Assembly (NCBI GenBank): GCA_051414845.1
Contig: CP183313.1
Location: forward strand, 1-64,000
Origin: Simonsiella sp051414845
Lineage (GTDB): Bacteria; Pseudomonadota; Gammaproteobacteria; Burkholderiales; Neisseriaceae
Direction: 5' to 3'
Length of the DNA stretch: 64,000 nucleotides
Shown here: one piece after another, positions 1 through 8,002 of the stretch
How the letters are laid out: every line of letters starts with the position of its first letter
How positions within the stretch are numbered: position 1 is the stretch's first letter
Notes under the pieces: model-generated
What the model was told of the DNA's origin: nothing
Databases searched by the model: none
The model's input: the letters and a program-made list of their open reading frames with translations, nothing else
Made by a program: the position numbers and the translations under genes

Positions 1-1584
1 ATGACACTAGCAGATTTTTGGCGACAAATGCTCACGCTGTTGCAAGCGCAATTGACCGAGCAGCAGTTTCGCAATCACATCGCGCCCTTAACGGTGGGCG
101 AAGAGGGCGAGGCGTGGGTGATTTATGCCAAAAATCAGTTTGCCGCCAATTTAGTGCGCAACCAATACGCGCGAGTGATGGACGAAGCACGCGCGATGAT
201 TGCCGAAGATGTGCCACCGTTGGCGATTAAGGCAGGCGTGGGCGTGCATTATGCGCCGTTGGATGTGGATAATTCATATTTCAGGCAGCCTGAAAATGAA
301 CAACAAAAAATGGAAACAAAAGCTGTTTCAGGCAGCCTACAAGCTGGTGAAATGGAAAAAACGGCTGCTGAATCCATTTCAGGCAGCCCTAAAAACAAAA
401 CACCTTCCGCACAAGATATTTTGGCGGAACGCTTAAACAATTTGCGCCCACAAAAAAGCGTGAACAGCGACAAACAGTCGGAAAAAACCAGCGAAAAAGC
501 AGAAAAATCCGCTATTGCCGCCGAAAAATCGCGTCAAGCGGTGCAGCAGAAATTTGAGCAAACGAATTTGTCGCCTGATTATACGTTTGAGGCGTTGGTG
601 GTCGGCAAGGGTAACCAGTTGCCTGCCGCTGTTGCCCATGCGATTGCGGAAAAACCAGGCGAATCAACCTACAATCCGTTTTTCATTTATGGCAGCACGG
701 GCTTGGGCAAAACCCACTTGGCGCAAGCGATTGGGCATGATTTGCTGCAACGCAACCCCAAAGCGCGCGTGCATTATATTCATTCGGATGCGTATGTGAA
801 AAACCTGATGGCGACGGTGAAAAACCATTCTTGGGACGCATTTAAGCAGAAATATTTGAACTACGATTTGCTGATTATTGACGATATTCAATTTATCGCG
901 GGCAAAGAGCGGACGATGGAAGAATTTTTCTTCTTGTTTGAACATTTTTATAATCATAAACAACAAATTATCTTAACGTGCGACCAGTTGCCTAGCGGTT
1001 TAGAAAAAATGGACGACCGCTTAAAATCGCGTTTTTCATGGGGCATGACGCTGCCGATTGAGCCGCCAGAATTGGAAATGCGCATTGGCATTTTAGAGCG
1101 CAAAGCGCAAACAGCGGGCATGATTTTGGAAGATGATGCGGCGTTGTTGATTGCGCAAAATGTGAAAAAAAGCGTGCGCGATTTGGAAGGCGCGTTAAAC
1201 CGCTTGGTGGCGCGCTGCCGCTTTGAACGCCGCAACGTGATTACGCAAGAATTGGCGGCGGAGACATTGAGCGATGTGATTGCCAGCAATTACAAGCCGA
1301 TTACGGTGGAACTGATTATGAAAACCGTCGCCGACCGCTATCATATTAGTATCCGCGACATTCTCGGCAAAAAACGCAGCCGCAACCTTGCCCGTCCGCG
1401 CCAGATGGCGATGGCTTTAACCAAAGAATTAACGCAGTTGAGTTTGCCCGCGATTGGCGATGCGTTTGGCGGGCGCGACCATACAACGGTCATGCACGCA
1501 GTGAAAACGATTAACGAATTGCGCGAAACCGAACCTGAATGGCAGCGCGATTACAATGAATTGTTGATTTTGATACAACATTGA
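1..1584 (+). CDS. dnaA: Chromosomal replication initiator protein DnaA
   Basis: DnaA binds DnaA boxes at oriC, melts the origin and loads the DnaB helicase. The 527-residue product has the expected order: N-terminal helicase-interaction domain I (about 1-85), a variable linker domain II (about 90-195), the AAA+ ATPase domain with Walker A GSTGLGKTHL (about 232) and Walker B LLIIDDIQF, and the C-terminal DNA-binding domain ending in the DnaA signature GGRDHTTVMHA. It is longer than most DnaA proteins because the linker is expanded and charged. Three uptake-sequence-like copies (280-295, 326-339, 377-389) encode the linker peptides FRQPEN, SGSLQ and SGSPK. The gene starts at the first base of the window, so its promoter and oriC are not visible. 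dnaN follows in the same direction. Confidence 0.98.
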   Translation: MTLADFWRQMLTLLQAQLTEQQFRNHIAPLTVGEEGEAWVIYAKNQFAANLVRNQYARVMDEARAMIAEDVPPLAIKAGVGVHYAPLDVDNSYFRQPENEQQKMETKAVSGSLQAGEMEKTAAESISGSPKNKTPSAQDILAERLNNLRPQKSVNSDKQSEKTSEKAEKSAIAAEKSRQAVQQKFEQTNLSPDYTFEALVVGKGNQLPAAVAHAIAEKPGESTYNPFFIYGSTGLGKTHLAQAIGHDLLQRNPKARVHYIHSDAYVKNLMATVKNHSWDAFKQKYLNYDLLIIDDIQFIAGKERTMEEFFFLFEHFYNHKQQIILTCDQLPSGLEKMDDRLKSRFSWGMTLPIEPPELEMRIGILERKAQTAGMILEDDAALLIAQNVKKSVRDLEGALNRLVARCRFERRNVITQELAAETLSDVIASNYKPITVELIMKTVADRYHISIRDILGKKRSRNLARPRQMAMALTKELTQLSLPAIGDAFGGRDHTTVMHAVKTINELRETEPEWQRDYNELLILIQH

Positions 1585-1586
1585 TG

Positions 1587-1633
1587 TTTCAGGCTGCCTG
1601 AACCCCAAAATCCCCTTTCAGGCAGCCTGAAAA
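1587..1633. repeat. Inverted pair of DNA uptake sequences between dnaA and dnaN
   Basis: TTTCAGGCTGCCTGAA (1587-1602) and TTTCAGGCAGCCTGAAA (from 1616) stand as an inverted pair right after the dnaA stop. The unit is the extended uptake sequence of this genome. It is palindromic apart from its central base, so each full copy shows AGGCAGCCTGAA on one strand and AGGCTGCCTGAA on the other. Similar copies recur across the window, mostly between genes. The pair could fold as a hairpin in RNA, but no T-tract follows, so a terminator role is uncertain here. Confidence 0.9.
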
Positions 1634-1678
1634 TTCACTACAATACCGCCACTTAACTTTATTCATTTAGGAATGCCC

Positions 1679-2785
1679 ATGTTGATTTTACAAACCACAC
1701 GCGACGCGTTGCTCAAACCCTTGCAAGCCGTAACAGGCATTGTGGAGCGCAAACACACACTGCCGATTTTGGCGAACGTGTTGATTGAAAGCCAAGACGG
1801 GCAAACCGATATTTTGGCAACCGATTTGGAAATCCAAATCCACACCAAAGGCCCAGAAAACAGCGCAGGCGATTTCCGTTTAACGACCAACGCCAAGAAA
1901 TTACAAGATATTTTGCGCGCGCTGCCCGATGCCAATACGCCTGTGTCGTTTGATTTTGCCGATAGCCGCTTAACACTCAAAGCAGGCAAATCACGTTTCG
2001 CGCTGCAAACCTTGCCAGCCGAAGATTTTCCTACCATGAACGTTGCCGACGCGACGCAAACCGTGTTCGCGATTGAACAAGAAGTGTTCAAAAACATGAT
2101 TGCCCAAGTGCAATACAGCATGGCGGTGCAAGATATTCGCTATTATCTCAATGGTTTACTCATGCAAGTAGAAGGCGACCAATTGCGCCTTGTGGCAACT
2201 GATGGTCATCGCTTAGCGTTCACCGCCGCGCCGATTGAAGCGAATTTGCCCAAACAAGAAGTGATTTTGCCGCGCAAAACCGTTTTAGAATTGAATAAGC
2301 TGCTCAACAATCCCAAAGACATGATTCATATAGAATTATTGCAAAATCAAGTCCGTTTCCGTTGCAACGACACGGTCATTATCAGCAAAATCATTGACGG
2401 CAAATTCCCCGATTACAACCGCGTGATTCCATTGGATAACGACAAAATTTTCCAAATTAACCGCACCGCCTTATTGGGCGCGCTGGAACGCTCAGCCATT
2501 TTGGCAAACGAAAAATTCCGCGGCGTGCGCTTGCAGTTAAACCCCGGCATTTTGCGCGTTTCATGCAGCAATAATGAGCAAGAAGAAGCACAAGAAGAAC
2601 TGGAAATCGCGTACAGCGGCGAAGAATTGGAAGCAGGTTTCAACATCAGCTACATCATGGACGTATTGCGCAGCTTGGGCAGCGAAGACATCCAAATCGC
2701 TTTCGGCGATGCAACACGCTCCACGCTGTTTACCATGCCGCATGATACGGACTTTAAATACATTGTGATGCCGATGCGGATTTAA
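1679..2785 (+). CDS. dnaN: DNA polymerase III beta subunit (sliding clamp)
   Basis: DnaN forms the ring-shaped clamp that tethers DNA polymerase III to DNA and also binds many repair proteins. The 368-residue product is full length for the family. It begins MLILQTTRDALLKPLQAV, contains the typical middle segment VATDGHRLAF, and ends in the conserved C-terminus YIVMPMRI. The start at 1679 is preferred over an in-frame ATG two codons earlier, because AGGA at 1669-1672 gives a normal 6-base spacing only to the second ATG. It follows dnaA with a 94-base gap containing two uptake sequences, the usual dnaA-dnaN order. No recF follows; a VWA-domain gene comes next. Confidence 0.98.
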   Translation: MLILQTTRDALLKPLQAVTGIVERKHTLPILANVLIESQDGQTDILATDLEIQIHTKGPENSAGDFRLTTNAKKLQDILRALPDANTPVSFDFADSRLTLKAGKSRFALQTLPAEDFPTMNVADATQTVFAIEQEVFKNMIAQVQYSMAVQDIRYYLNGLLMQVEGDQLRLVATDGHRLAFTAAPIEANLPKQEVILPRKTVLELNKLLNNPKDMIHIELLQNQVRFRCNDTVIISKIIDGKFPDYNRVIPLDNDKIFQINRTALLGALERSAILANEKFRGVRLQLNPGILRVSCSNNEQEEAQEELEIAYSGEELEAGFNISYIMDVLRSLGSEDIQIAFGDATRSTLFTMPHDTDFKYIVMPMRI

Positions 2786-2795
2786 TTTACCCAAT

Positions 2796-2833
2796 AGGCA
2801 GCCTGAAAATTCAAAAAGGTTTTCAGGCTGCCT
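2796..2833. terminator. Hairpin from an inverted pair of uptake sequences after dnaN
   Basis: AGGCAGCCTGAAAA (2796-2809) and TTTTCAGGCTGCCT (2820-2833) are perfect 14-base inverted arms around a 10-base loop, followed by a T-rich stretch. Inverted uptake-sequence pairs acting as transcription terminators are well known in Neisseria. This pair fits the end of dnaN. A third uptake sequence follows at about 2850. Confidence 0.6.
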
Positions 2834-2893
2834 TTATTATGCTTTTTGTTTTCAGGCAGCCTGAAAATCCCAACCCATTCCAAAGGAATGCCC

Positions 2894-4612
2894 ATGCAAA
2901 CTCAATTACTGACTTCCCTAATTGCTTTAACATTTTTCAGCGCGCAACAGGGCTTGGTTTTCGCGCAAACCTCTAACACGAAAGAGCAAGAAATCATTGA
3001 ACAATGCGCGCAAATGGCGACAAATGAACCTCAAGAAGAAGATTATGGCGTTGTGTTACATAGTTTTCATCCACTCAGTATGCCCATGCAAACGACAGCC
3101 GAACCTGCTGTTACCATGGCTCAACGCGAATCTTTTGTGGGTTTATCAGGCAGTTTTGGACGCGTGGTGCAGCCGCACATGCAGCCTGAAAACACCGAAA
3201 ACTACGGCAAAATCACCCCCAATCCTGTGCAATTGGTGGCGCACAATCCTGTTTCCACGTTCAGCATTGATGTGGACACAGGCAGTTACAGCAATGTACG
3301 TCGCTTTTTAACGCAAGAAAAACGCTTACCGCCTACCGACGCGGTGCGCACGGAAGAACTCATCAATTATTTTGACTACCAATACGCCCAACCGCAAGGC
3401 CCAACGCCGTTTGCCGTGCATACTGAAGTAGCGCAATCGCCTTGGCAGCCTGAAGCGCAGCTTGTGCGCATTGGCATCAAAGCCAAAGATATTGCCGCGC
3501 AGCAATTACCGCCTGCGAATTTAGTGTTTCTAATTGACACTTCAGGCAGCATGCACGATGCGAAAAAACTGCCTTTAGTGAAGCAAACTTTATGCGTTTT
3601 AACCCACCAAATTCGTCCGCAAGACAAAGTGAGCTTAGTAACCTACGCTGGCAACACCAAAGTTGCCTTAGAAGCCACGTCCGACAAAACCAAAATTCTC
3701 AACGCGCTCAAATCGCTCACGGCGCAAGGCAGCACCAATGGCGAAAGCGGCATTCAACTTGCCTACCAGCAAGCGCAGAAAAATTATCAAAAACAAGGCA
3801 TTAATCGAATTTTATTGGCAACCGATGGCGATTTTAACGTCGGCATTACCAACTTTGAAGCCCTCAAAGACCTTGCCGCGCAAAAACGCCAAACAGGCAT
3901 TTCGCTCTCCACTTTGGGTTACGGCTCAGGCAATTACGATGAGCAACTGATGGAACAACTCGCCGATGCAGGCGATGGCAATTACAGCTATATTGACAAC
4001 CTTAACGAAGCGCAAAAAGTGCTGCAACGCCAACTCACGTCCACGCTCGCCACCGTTGCCAAAGACGTGAAAATCCAAGTGGAATTCAATCCTGCCACCG
4101 TCAAAGAATACCGTTTGGTTGGCTATGAAAATCGTATGTTAAAACAAGAAGATTTCAACAACGACCAAGTGGACGCAGGCGATATTGGCGCAGGACACAG
4201 CGTTACCGCCTTATACGAAATTATCCCCGCAGGCAAACAAGGCTGGCTGGACGCGTCGCGTTACCAAGCCACGCCCAAAGTTTCAGGCAGCCTGAACGAA
4301 TATGCACACATCAAATTGCGCTACAAATTGCCCAATGAAAGCCAAAGCCAACTCATAGAACAAAGCGTTCCCCATCGCAGCGTTTCTTTGGTGCAAGCCA
4401 GCCCCGACACGCAATGGGCAGTTGCCGTTGCCAGCTATGGACAAAAATTGCAAGGCGGCAAATACAGCGGCACACAAACGTGGGAAAACATCATCCAATT
4501 GGCGCAAAAAAATGCTCAGCCCGACCCACATGGTTTGCGCAAAGAATTTATTGAATTGGTCAAACAAGCGCAGCAATTAAGCAATCCTGCGGTAAAAGAA
4601 GCGGCGCAATAA
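2894..4612 (+). CDS. VWA domain-containing protein, YfbK family
   Basis: This is a probably exported von Willebrand factor A protein of the YfbK type; the function of the family is not established. The 572-residue product starts with a hydrophobic signal-like segment (about 5-24). It then has the N-terminal family region with VSTFSIDVDTGSYSNVRRFL, a VWA domain whose metal-ion site begins at D215 (DTSGSM), and a C-terminal DUF3520-like region. The ATG at 2894 is chosen because AAGGA lies 6 bases upstream; an in-frame ATG 48 bases earlier would put an uptake sequence into the N-terminus. The MIDAS serine-glycine-serine is encoded by TTCAGGCAGC, a partial uptake sequence. It sits alone between dnaN and a DUF2314 gene. 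Confidence 0.88.
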   Translation: MQTQLLTSLIALTFFSAQQGLVFAQTSNTKEQEIIEQCAQMATNEPQEEDYGVVLHSFHPLSMPMQTTAEPAVTMAQRESFVGLSGSFGRVVQPHMQPENTENYGKITPNPVQLVAHNPVSTFSIDVDTGSYSNVRRFLTQEKRLPPTDAVRTEELINYFDYQYAQPQGPTPFAVHTEVAQSPWQPEAQLVRIGIKAKDIAAQQLPPANLVFLIDTSGSMHDAKKLPLVKQTLCVLTHQIRPQDKVSLVTYAGNTKVALEATSDKTKILNALKSLTAQGSTNGESGIQLAYQQAQKNYQKQGINRILLATDGDFNVGITNFEALKDLAAQKRQTGISLSTLGYGSGNYDEQLMEQLADAGDGNYSYIDNLNEAQKVLQRQLTSTLATVAKDVKIQVEFNPATVKEYRLVGYENRMLKQEDFNNDQVDAGDIGAGHSVTALYEIIPAGKQGWLDASRYQATPKVSGSLNEYAHIKLRYKLPNESQSQLIEQSVPHRSVSLVQASPDTQWAVAVASYGQKLQGGKYSGTQTWENIIQLAQKNAQPDPHGLRKEFIELVKQAQQLSNPAVKEAAQ

Positions 4613-4668
4613 GCTTTCAGGCAGCCTGAAAGCTATGCCAACTTATGTTCTCAAATCAAGGAAACCCA

Positions 4669-6072
4669 ATGACTTACAGCCCTAATTTAACTGTTTATAA
4701 TGAGCTGAAAAATGGCGACTACGCCGCGCCCAGCGTTTATTTAGCCGCCATGAAAAACCGCTTAGCGCGTTTTGACGCGCAAACGATTGAAGAGCGTTTG
4801 CAAAAAGTGTTGGCGCGTGAAGATGTGGACGAATTGATTGCGGTAGAACGCGATGACGATGACGACACGTTTACCGTGGTCTTTCGCGCCAGCGAAGAAG
4901 ACGATGATGGCGAAGAATTTGTTACACATTTTGTGTTTCGCTTGCGCTTGCATGAAAATGATGCGCCCGAAGAATGGGCGTATGAAGCCGCTGAGTATCG
5001 CAACCGCAATTTGCTGGAAGATGAACGCATGGAAATGCATCAAGCGGCGCAGATTTTGGAATGTTTCAGTTATTTGGACGAAGATTGGGGGCAAACCCAT
5101 GTGTTGCTGCAATATGCGGTTATGGACGCGATTGCGGGCGAATGTTACGCACTGCAAGATTTGGTCGCGAGCCAATTTTTCAGCGGCACTTGGTTGGCGG
5201 AAATGGCGCAAAGTCTCGTGCCGCCTAGCTCTGAATGTTATTATGTGATTCATGTGATTACATCGGAAGACGACAACGATATTTGGATGCACACACATGG
5301 TTTGCTCAAATTTGGGTTGCCTGAATTGGAGGCTTTGCGCGTGCACCGTGAGCAAATTTCCACCGTGCAACAGGTCATGACTTCTTTGGCAACATGTATG
5401 CTGGATAATCGCGACATTTGGCAACAAGATGAACCCTTTACCCTCGCGCAAACCGAACACCAGCAGATTGATGTGTGCTTAATGGCATGGCAAGACGCGC
5501 TGCAATCGGATATTTTCGCGCCGATGAAAAAGGGTTTGTTCAAACAAAAAGCCGTGCCGTTTTCGGGCGATTTGAGCGAGCGTGAAGAAGACGATATTCA
5601 CACCGAACCGTCTATGATTATTTTGGCAGATGTAAACGGAAAAGTGATGAATTTCAGCGATTTGGGCGATGTATTAGACCAAGAAAAAACGCATATGATG
5701 ACGATGATGCCAACTGCCGAAACCATGCGCATGTTGTACCAAGCAGAAGAGAAATTGCCCCTATTTTCAGGCTGCCTGAAACGCCACGCGCCCGAAGAAG
5801 GTAAATGGGGTTATATGATGAAAATTCGCTGCGAATCACCCAGCACCGACGCGGCGGAGCATATGTGGTTTACCGTGCATTCCATTGATGGCGACAGCGT
5901 GACCGCCACGCTGGAAAACGAACCGTTTGATATTCCCGAAATGCAAGCGGGTGAGCGTTACACCTTGCCGCTAGAAAATACAGTAGATTGGCGGATTTAT
6001 TCCGCACCATTGCAAGCGCAAATCGCGCCCGATGATGCCTATCGCTTACGCCGTTATTTGAATGCCAATTGA
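4669..6072 (+). CDS. Conserved hypothetical protein with C-terminal DUF2314-like domain
   Basis: The function is not known. The product has 467 residues with a very acidic N-terminal third (runs such as RDDDDDTF and EEDDDGEEF). The last ~100 residues resemble DUF2314: AEHMWFTVHSIDGDSVTATL, an N-x-P turn and a late DWRIYS motif. No signal peptide or membrane segment is visible, so it is probably cytosolic. The start at 4669 has AAGGA 6 bases upstream; an ATG 24 bases earlier has no ribosome site. An uptake sequence at about 5766 encodes FSGCLK inside the protein. Family assignment is by motif reading and is moderate. Confidence 0.7.
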   Translation: MTYSPNLTVYNELKNGDYAAPSVYLAAMKNRLARFDAQTIEERLQKVLAREDVDELIAVERDDDDDTFTVVFRASEEDDDGEEFVTHFVFRLRLHENDAPEEWAYEAAEYRNRNLLEDERMEMHQAAQILECFSYLDEDWGQTHVLLQYAVMDAIAGECYALQDLVASQFFSGTWLAEMAQSLVPPSSECYYVIHVITSEDDNDIWMHTHGLLKFGLPELEALRVHREQISTVQQVMTSLATCMLDNRDIWQQDEPFTLAQTEHQQIDVCLMAWQDALQSDIFAPMKKGLFKQKAVPFSGDLSEREEDDIHTEPSMIILADVNGKVMNFSDLGDVLDQEKTHMMTMMPTAETMRMLYQAEEKLPLFSGCLKRHAPEEGKWGYMMKIRCESPSTDAAEHMWFTVHSIDGDSVTATLENEPFDIPEMQAGERYTLPLENTVDWRIYSAPLQAQIAPDDAYRLRRYLNAN

Positions 6073-6146
6073 GTTTCAGGCAGCCTGAACATGCCAATGT
6101 GGAGCGTGGATGTTCCTGTTCGCAAAAGATGTGTTGAACAAAAAAA

Positions 6147-6175
6147 GCGGACGGGGACGTCCGCGCTCCCTTTTT
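6147..6175. terminator. Hairpin between convergent genes
   Basis: GCGGAC (6147-6152) pairs with GTCCGC (6159-6164). An A-run lies before the hairpin and TTTTT after it (6171-6175). It lies between the plus-strand DUF2314 gene and the minus-strand hydrolase gene, so it could serve both. The short stem makes the call moderate. Confidence 0.45.
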
Positions 6176-6206
6176 GTTTCGCCTCATTTTCAGACAGTCT
6201 GAAACC

Positions 6207-6845
6207 TTAAACGCGCACAAATGGATTGTTGTATTTCTCATGCCCAATCGTTGTCGTGCGTCCGTGTCCGGGCAAAACGTGCGTATCTTCAGGCAAGGTG
6301 TACAATTTTTGGCGAATATTGCACAGCAAATCTTCATGATTGCCACGCGGAAAATCGGTACGTCCAATGCTTTCATAAAACAAAATATCGCCTGCAATCA
6401 AAACTTTCTCACTGGCGCAATAAAACACCACATGTCCCGGCGTATGCCCCGGAATATGCAGCACATCAAACCGATACGCGCCCACATTTAATTGCTCGCC
6501 TTCGTTTAAATAACGCGTTGGCACAAACGCAGGCGATGGCGTCCAACCGTAATTGGCGGTGGTTTCAGGCAGGCTTTGCAATAGAAATTCATCGTCTTGA
6601 TGTGGGCCCAGCACAGGGGTTGGCTCGTGTTGCAACCAAAACGGCACACCGCCAGCGTGGTCTAAATGTCCGTGCGTGAGCCAAATTTCTTTTACGCGCA
6701 AATTGCGTTCTGCCACCTGTTCGCGCACAAATGCCACATCGCCGCCCAAATCGGTAATCACTGCTTCGCCACTCACATCGTCCCACATCAGCGTACAATT
6801 TTGACGAAACGGCGTTACCGCCATCACTTGAATATTTAATGCCAT
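6207..6845 (-). CDS. MBL-fold metallo-hydrolase (glyoxalase II-like)
   Basis: This is a small cytosolic metallo-beta-lactamase-fold hydrolase of the YcbL/glyoxalase-II-like group, probably a thioesterase. The 212-residue product carries the zinc signature LTHGHLDHAGG (HxHxDH), a later histidine in IPGHTPGHVVFY, the aspartate in LIAGDILF, and a final GHGRTT histidine. The start is supported by TAGGA about 5 bases upstream of the ATG. It is transcribed convergently with the DUF2314 gene and divergently from the DNA ligase gene. The true substrate cannot be read from sequence. Confidence 0.88.
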   Translation of the reverse strand: MALNIQVMAVTPFRQNCTLMWDDVSGEAVITDLGGDVAFVREQVAERNLRVKEIWLTHGHLDHAGGVPFWLQHEPTPVLGPHQDDEFLLQSLPETTANYGWTPSPAFVPTRYLNEGEQLNVGAYRFDVLHIPGHTPGHVVFYCASEKVLIAGDILFYESIGRTDFPRGNHEDLLCNIRQKLYTLPEDTHVLPGHGRTTTIGHEKYNNPFVRV

Positions 6846-6914
6846 GATTTTCCTAGATAATATAAAATGAGTTGTCTTTCAGGCTGCCTGAAAGCACTCA
6901 AACAAGGATACAAA

Positions 6915-7718
6915 ATGAAAACGCTATTTTACAGTATTGTCTTATGCTCTTGCGCGGCGACGTGGGCAGCACCCAACCTTTTGCTAGCCAAAGAATATAA
7001 AAATCAGAATATTGCAGGTTGGGCAATGAGCGAAAAACTCGATGGCGTGCGCGCTTATTGGGACGGCAAACAACTTATCAGCCGCCAAGGACACGCGTTT
7101 ACGCCGCCAGCAGAATTTACGCGCGACTTTCCGCCATTTGCGCTCGATGGCGAATTGTATAGCCAACGCGGACAATTTGAAGCGATTTCCGCCACCGTAC
7201 GCAGCAGCAAGCGTGCGTGGACAGGAATCAAATTGCATGTGTTTGATGTACCGAACGCGCAAGGGGATTTGTATCAACGTTTGGCACAGGCAGAACGTTA
7301 TGCGAAACAACATCCGCGCGTGCAATTTGTGGTCATTAAACAAACGCCTGTACGCGATTTGGCACACGCACAACAATTTTTGCGCGATATTGAAAAACAA
7401 GGCGGCGAAGGGGTGATGTTGCGCAATCCAAATCTGCCCTATCAAGGCGGTCGCAGCGAACAATTATTGAAACTCAAAAGCGCGCACGACGCGGAATGCG
7501 TGGTCACAAAACATCACGAAGGTAAAGGCAAATATGCAGGTATGCTCGGTGCTTTATCATGCAAAAATGAATTAGGCGAATTTCGCATTGGCTCAGGTTT
7601 TAAAGACAGCGACCGCCGCAATCCGCCTGCGATTGGCAGCACGATAACTTATCAATATCGCGGTTTGACCCAAAAAGGTTTGCCACGTTTTGCCACTTAT
7701 TTGCGCGTGCGAAAATGA
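6915..7718 (+). CDS. ligE: ATP-dependent DNA ligase, Lig E type
   Basis: This is a minimal ATP-dependent DNA ligase sealing nicks via a lysyl-AMP intermediate. The 267-residue product begins with an apparent signal peptide (MKTLFYSIVLCSCAATWA), consistent with the periplasmic Lig E group found mainly in competent bacteria. The adenylation motif is EKLDGVRAYWDG with catalytic K41. Later nucleotidyltransferase motifs include LDGELYS and EGVMLRNP, and the C-terminal half is a compact OB-fold with no extra domains. The start at 6915 follows an AAGGA-like site; an upstream ATG would include an uptake sequence in the reading frame. A Neisseriaceae genome full of uptake sequences is the expected setting for a transformation-linked ligase, although that role is inferred. 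Confidence 0.9.
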   Translation: MKTLFYSIVLCSCAATWAAPNLLLAKEYKNQNIAGWAMSEKLDGVRAYWDGKQLISRQGHAFTPPAEFTRDFPPFALDGELYSQRGQFEAISATVRSSKRAWTGIKLHVFDVPNAQGDLYQRLAQAERYAKQHPRVQFVVIKQTPVRDLAHAQQFLRDIEKQGGEGVMLRNPNLPYQGGRSEQLLKLKSAHDAECVVTKHHEGKGKYAGMLGALSCKNELGEFRIGSGFKDSDRRNPPAIGSTITYQYRGLTQKGLPRFATYLRVRK

Positions 7719-7770
7719 AACACCAGCGAAAAGGCTGCCTGAGAGCTTTGAAAACTGATTTTTTCTTACA

Positions 7771-7800
7771 TAGGGGTAGATTTCATATCTGCCCTTTTTT
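7771..7800. repeat. Short palindromic repeat with T-tail (GGGC-RGAT family), copy 1
   Basis: GGGGTAGAT and ATCTGCCC form near-complementary arms around TTCAT, followed by T6. Copies of the same palindrome occur at 9523-9549, 23958-23984 and, inverted, at 24027-24049. Here it lies after ligE and may act as its terminator. Confidence 0.6.
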
Positions 7801-8002
7801 GCATTCAACATATTTTCAGGCAGTCTGAAAATATGTAACTCGCTGAAACAAACTTGATTTACCTAAAACAAAGCCCACAAAATCCCCAAAAACCTTTCAG
7901 GCAGCCTAAAAAACCACACTACACCCACGCAAACAAGTTTACGAATCCCAGCAAAATAGCGATAATGCGCGCAACATTTTTACATTTGCCAAAGGAATCA
8001 GC

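Noticed and set aside
2846..2893. An extended N-terminus (FSGSLK...) for the VWA protein
   Set aside because: It would translate an uptake sequence; the ATG at 2894 has a good ribosome site and begins a signal-like segment.
4762..5460. A 232-codon frame on the minus strand opposite the DUF2314 gene
   Set aside because: It is an antisense shadow; the plus-strand frame has a start, a ribosome site and a family match.
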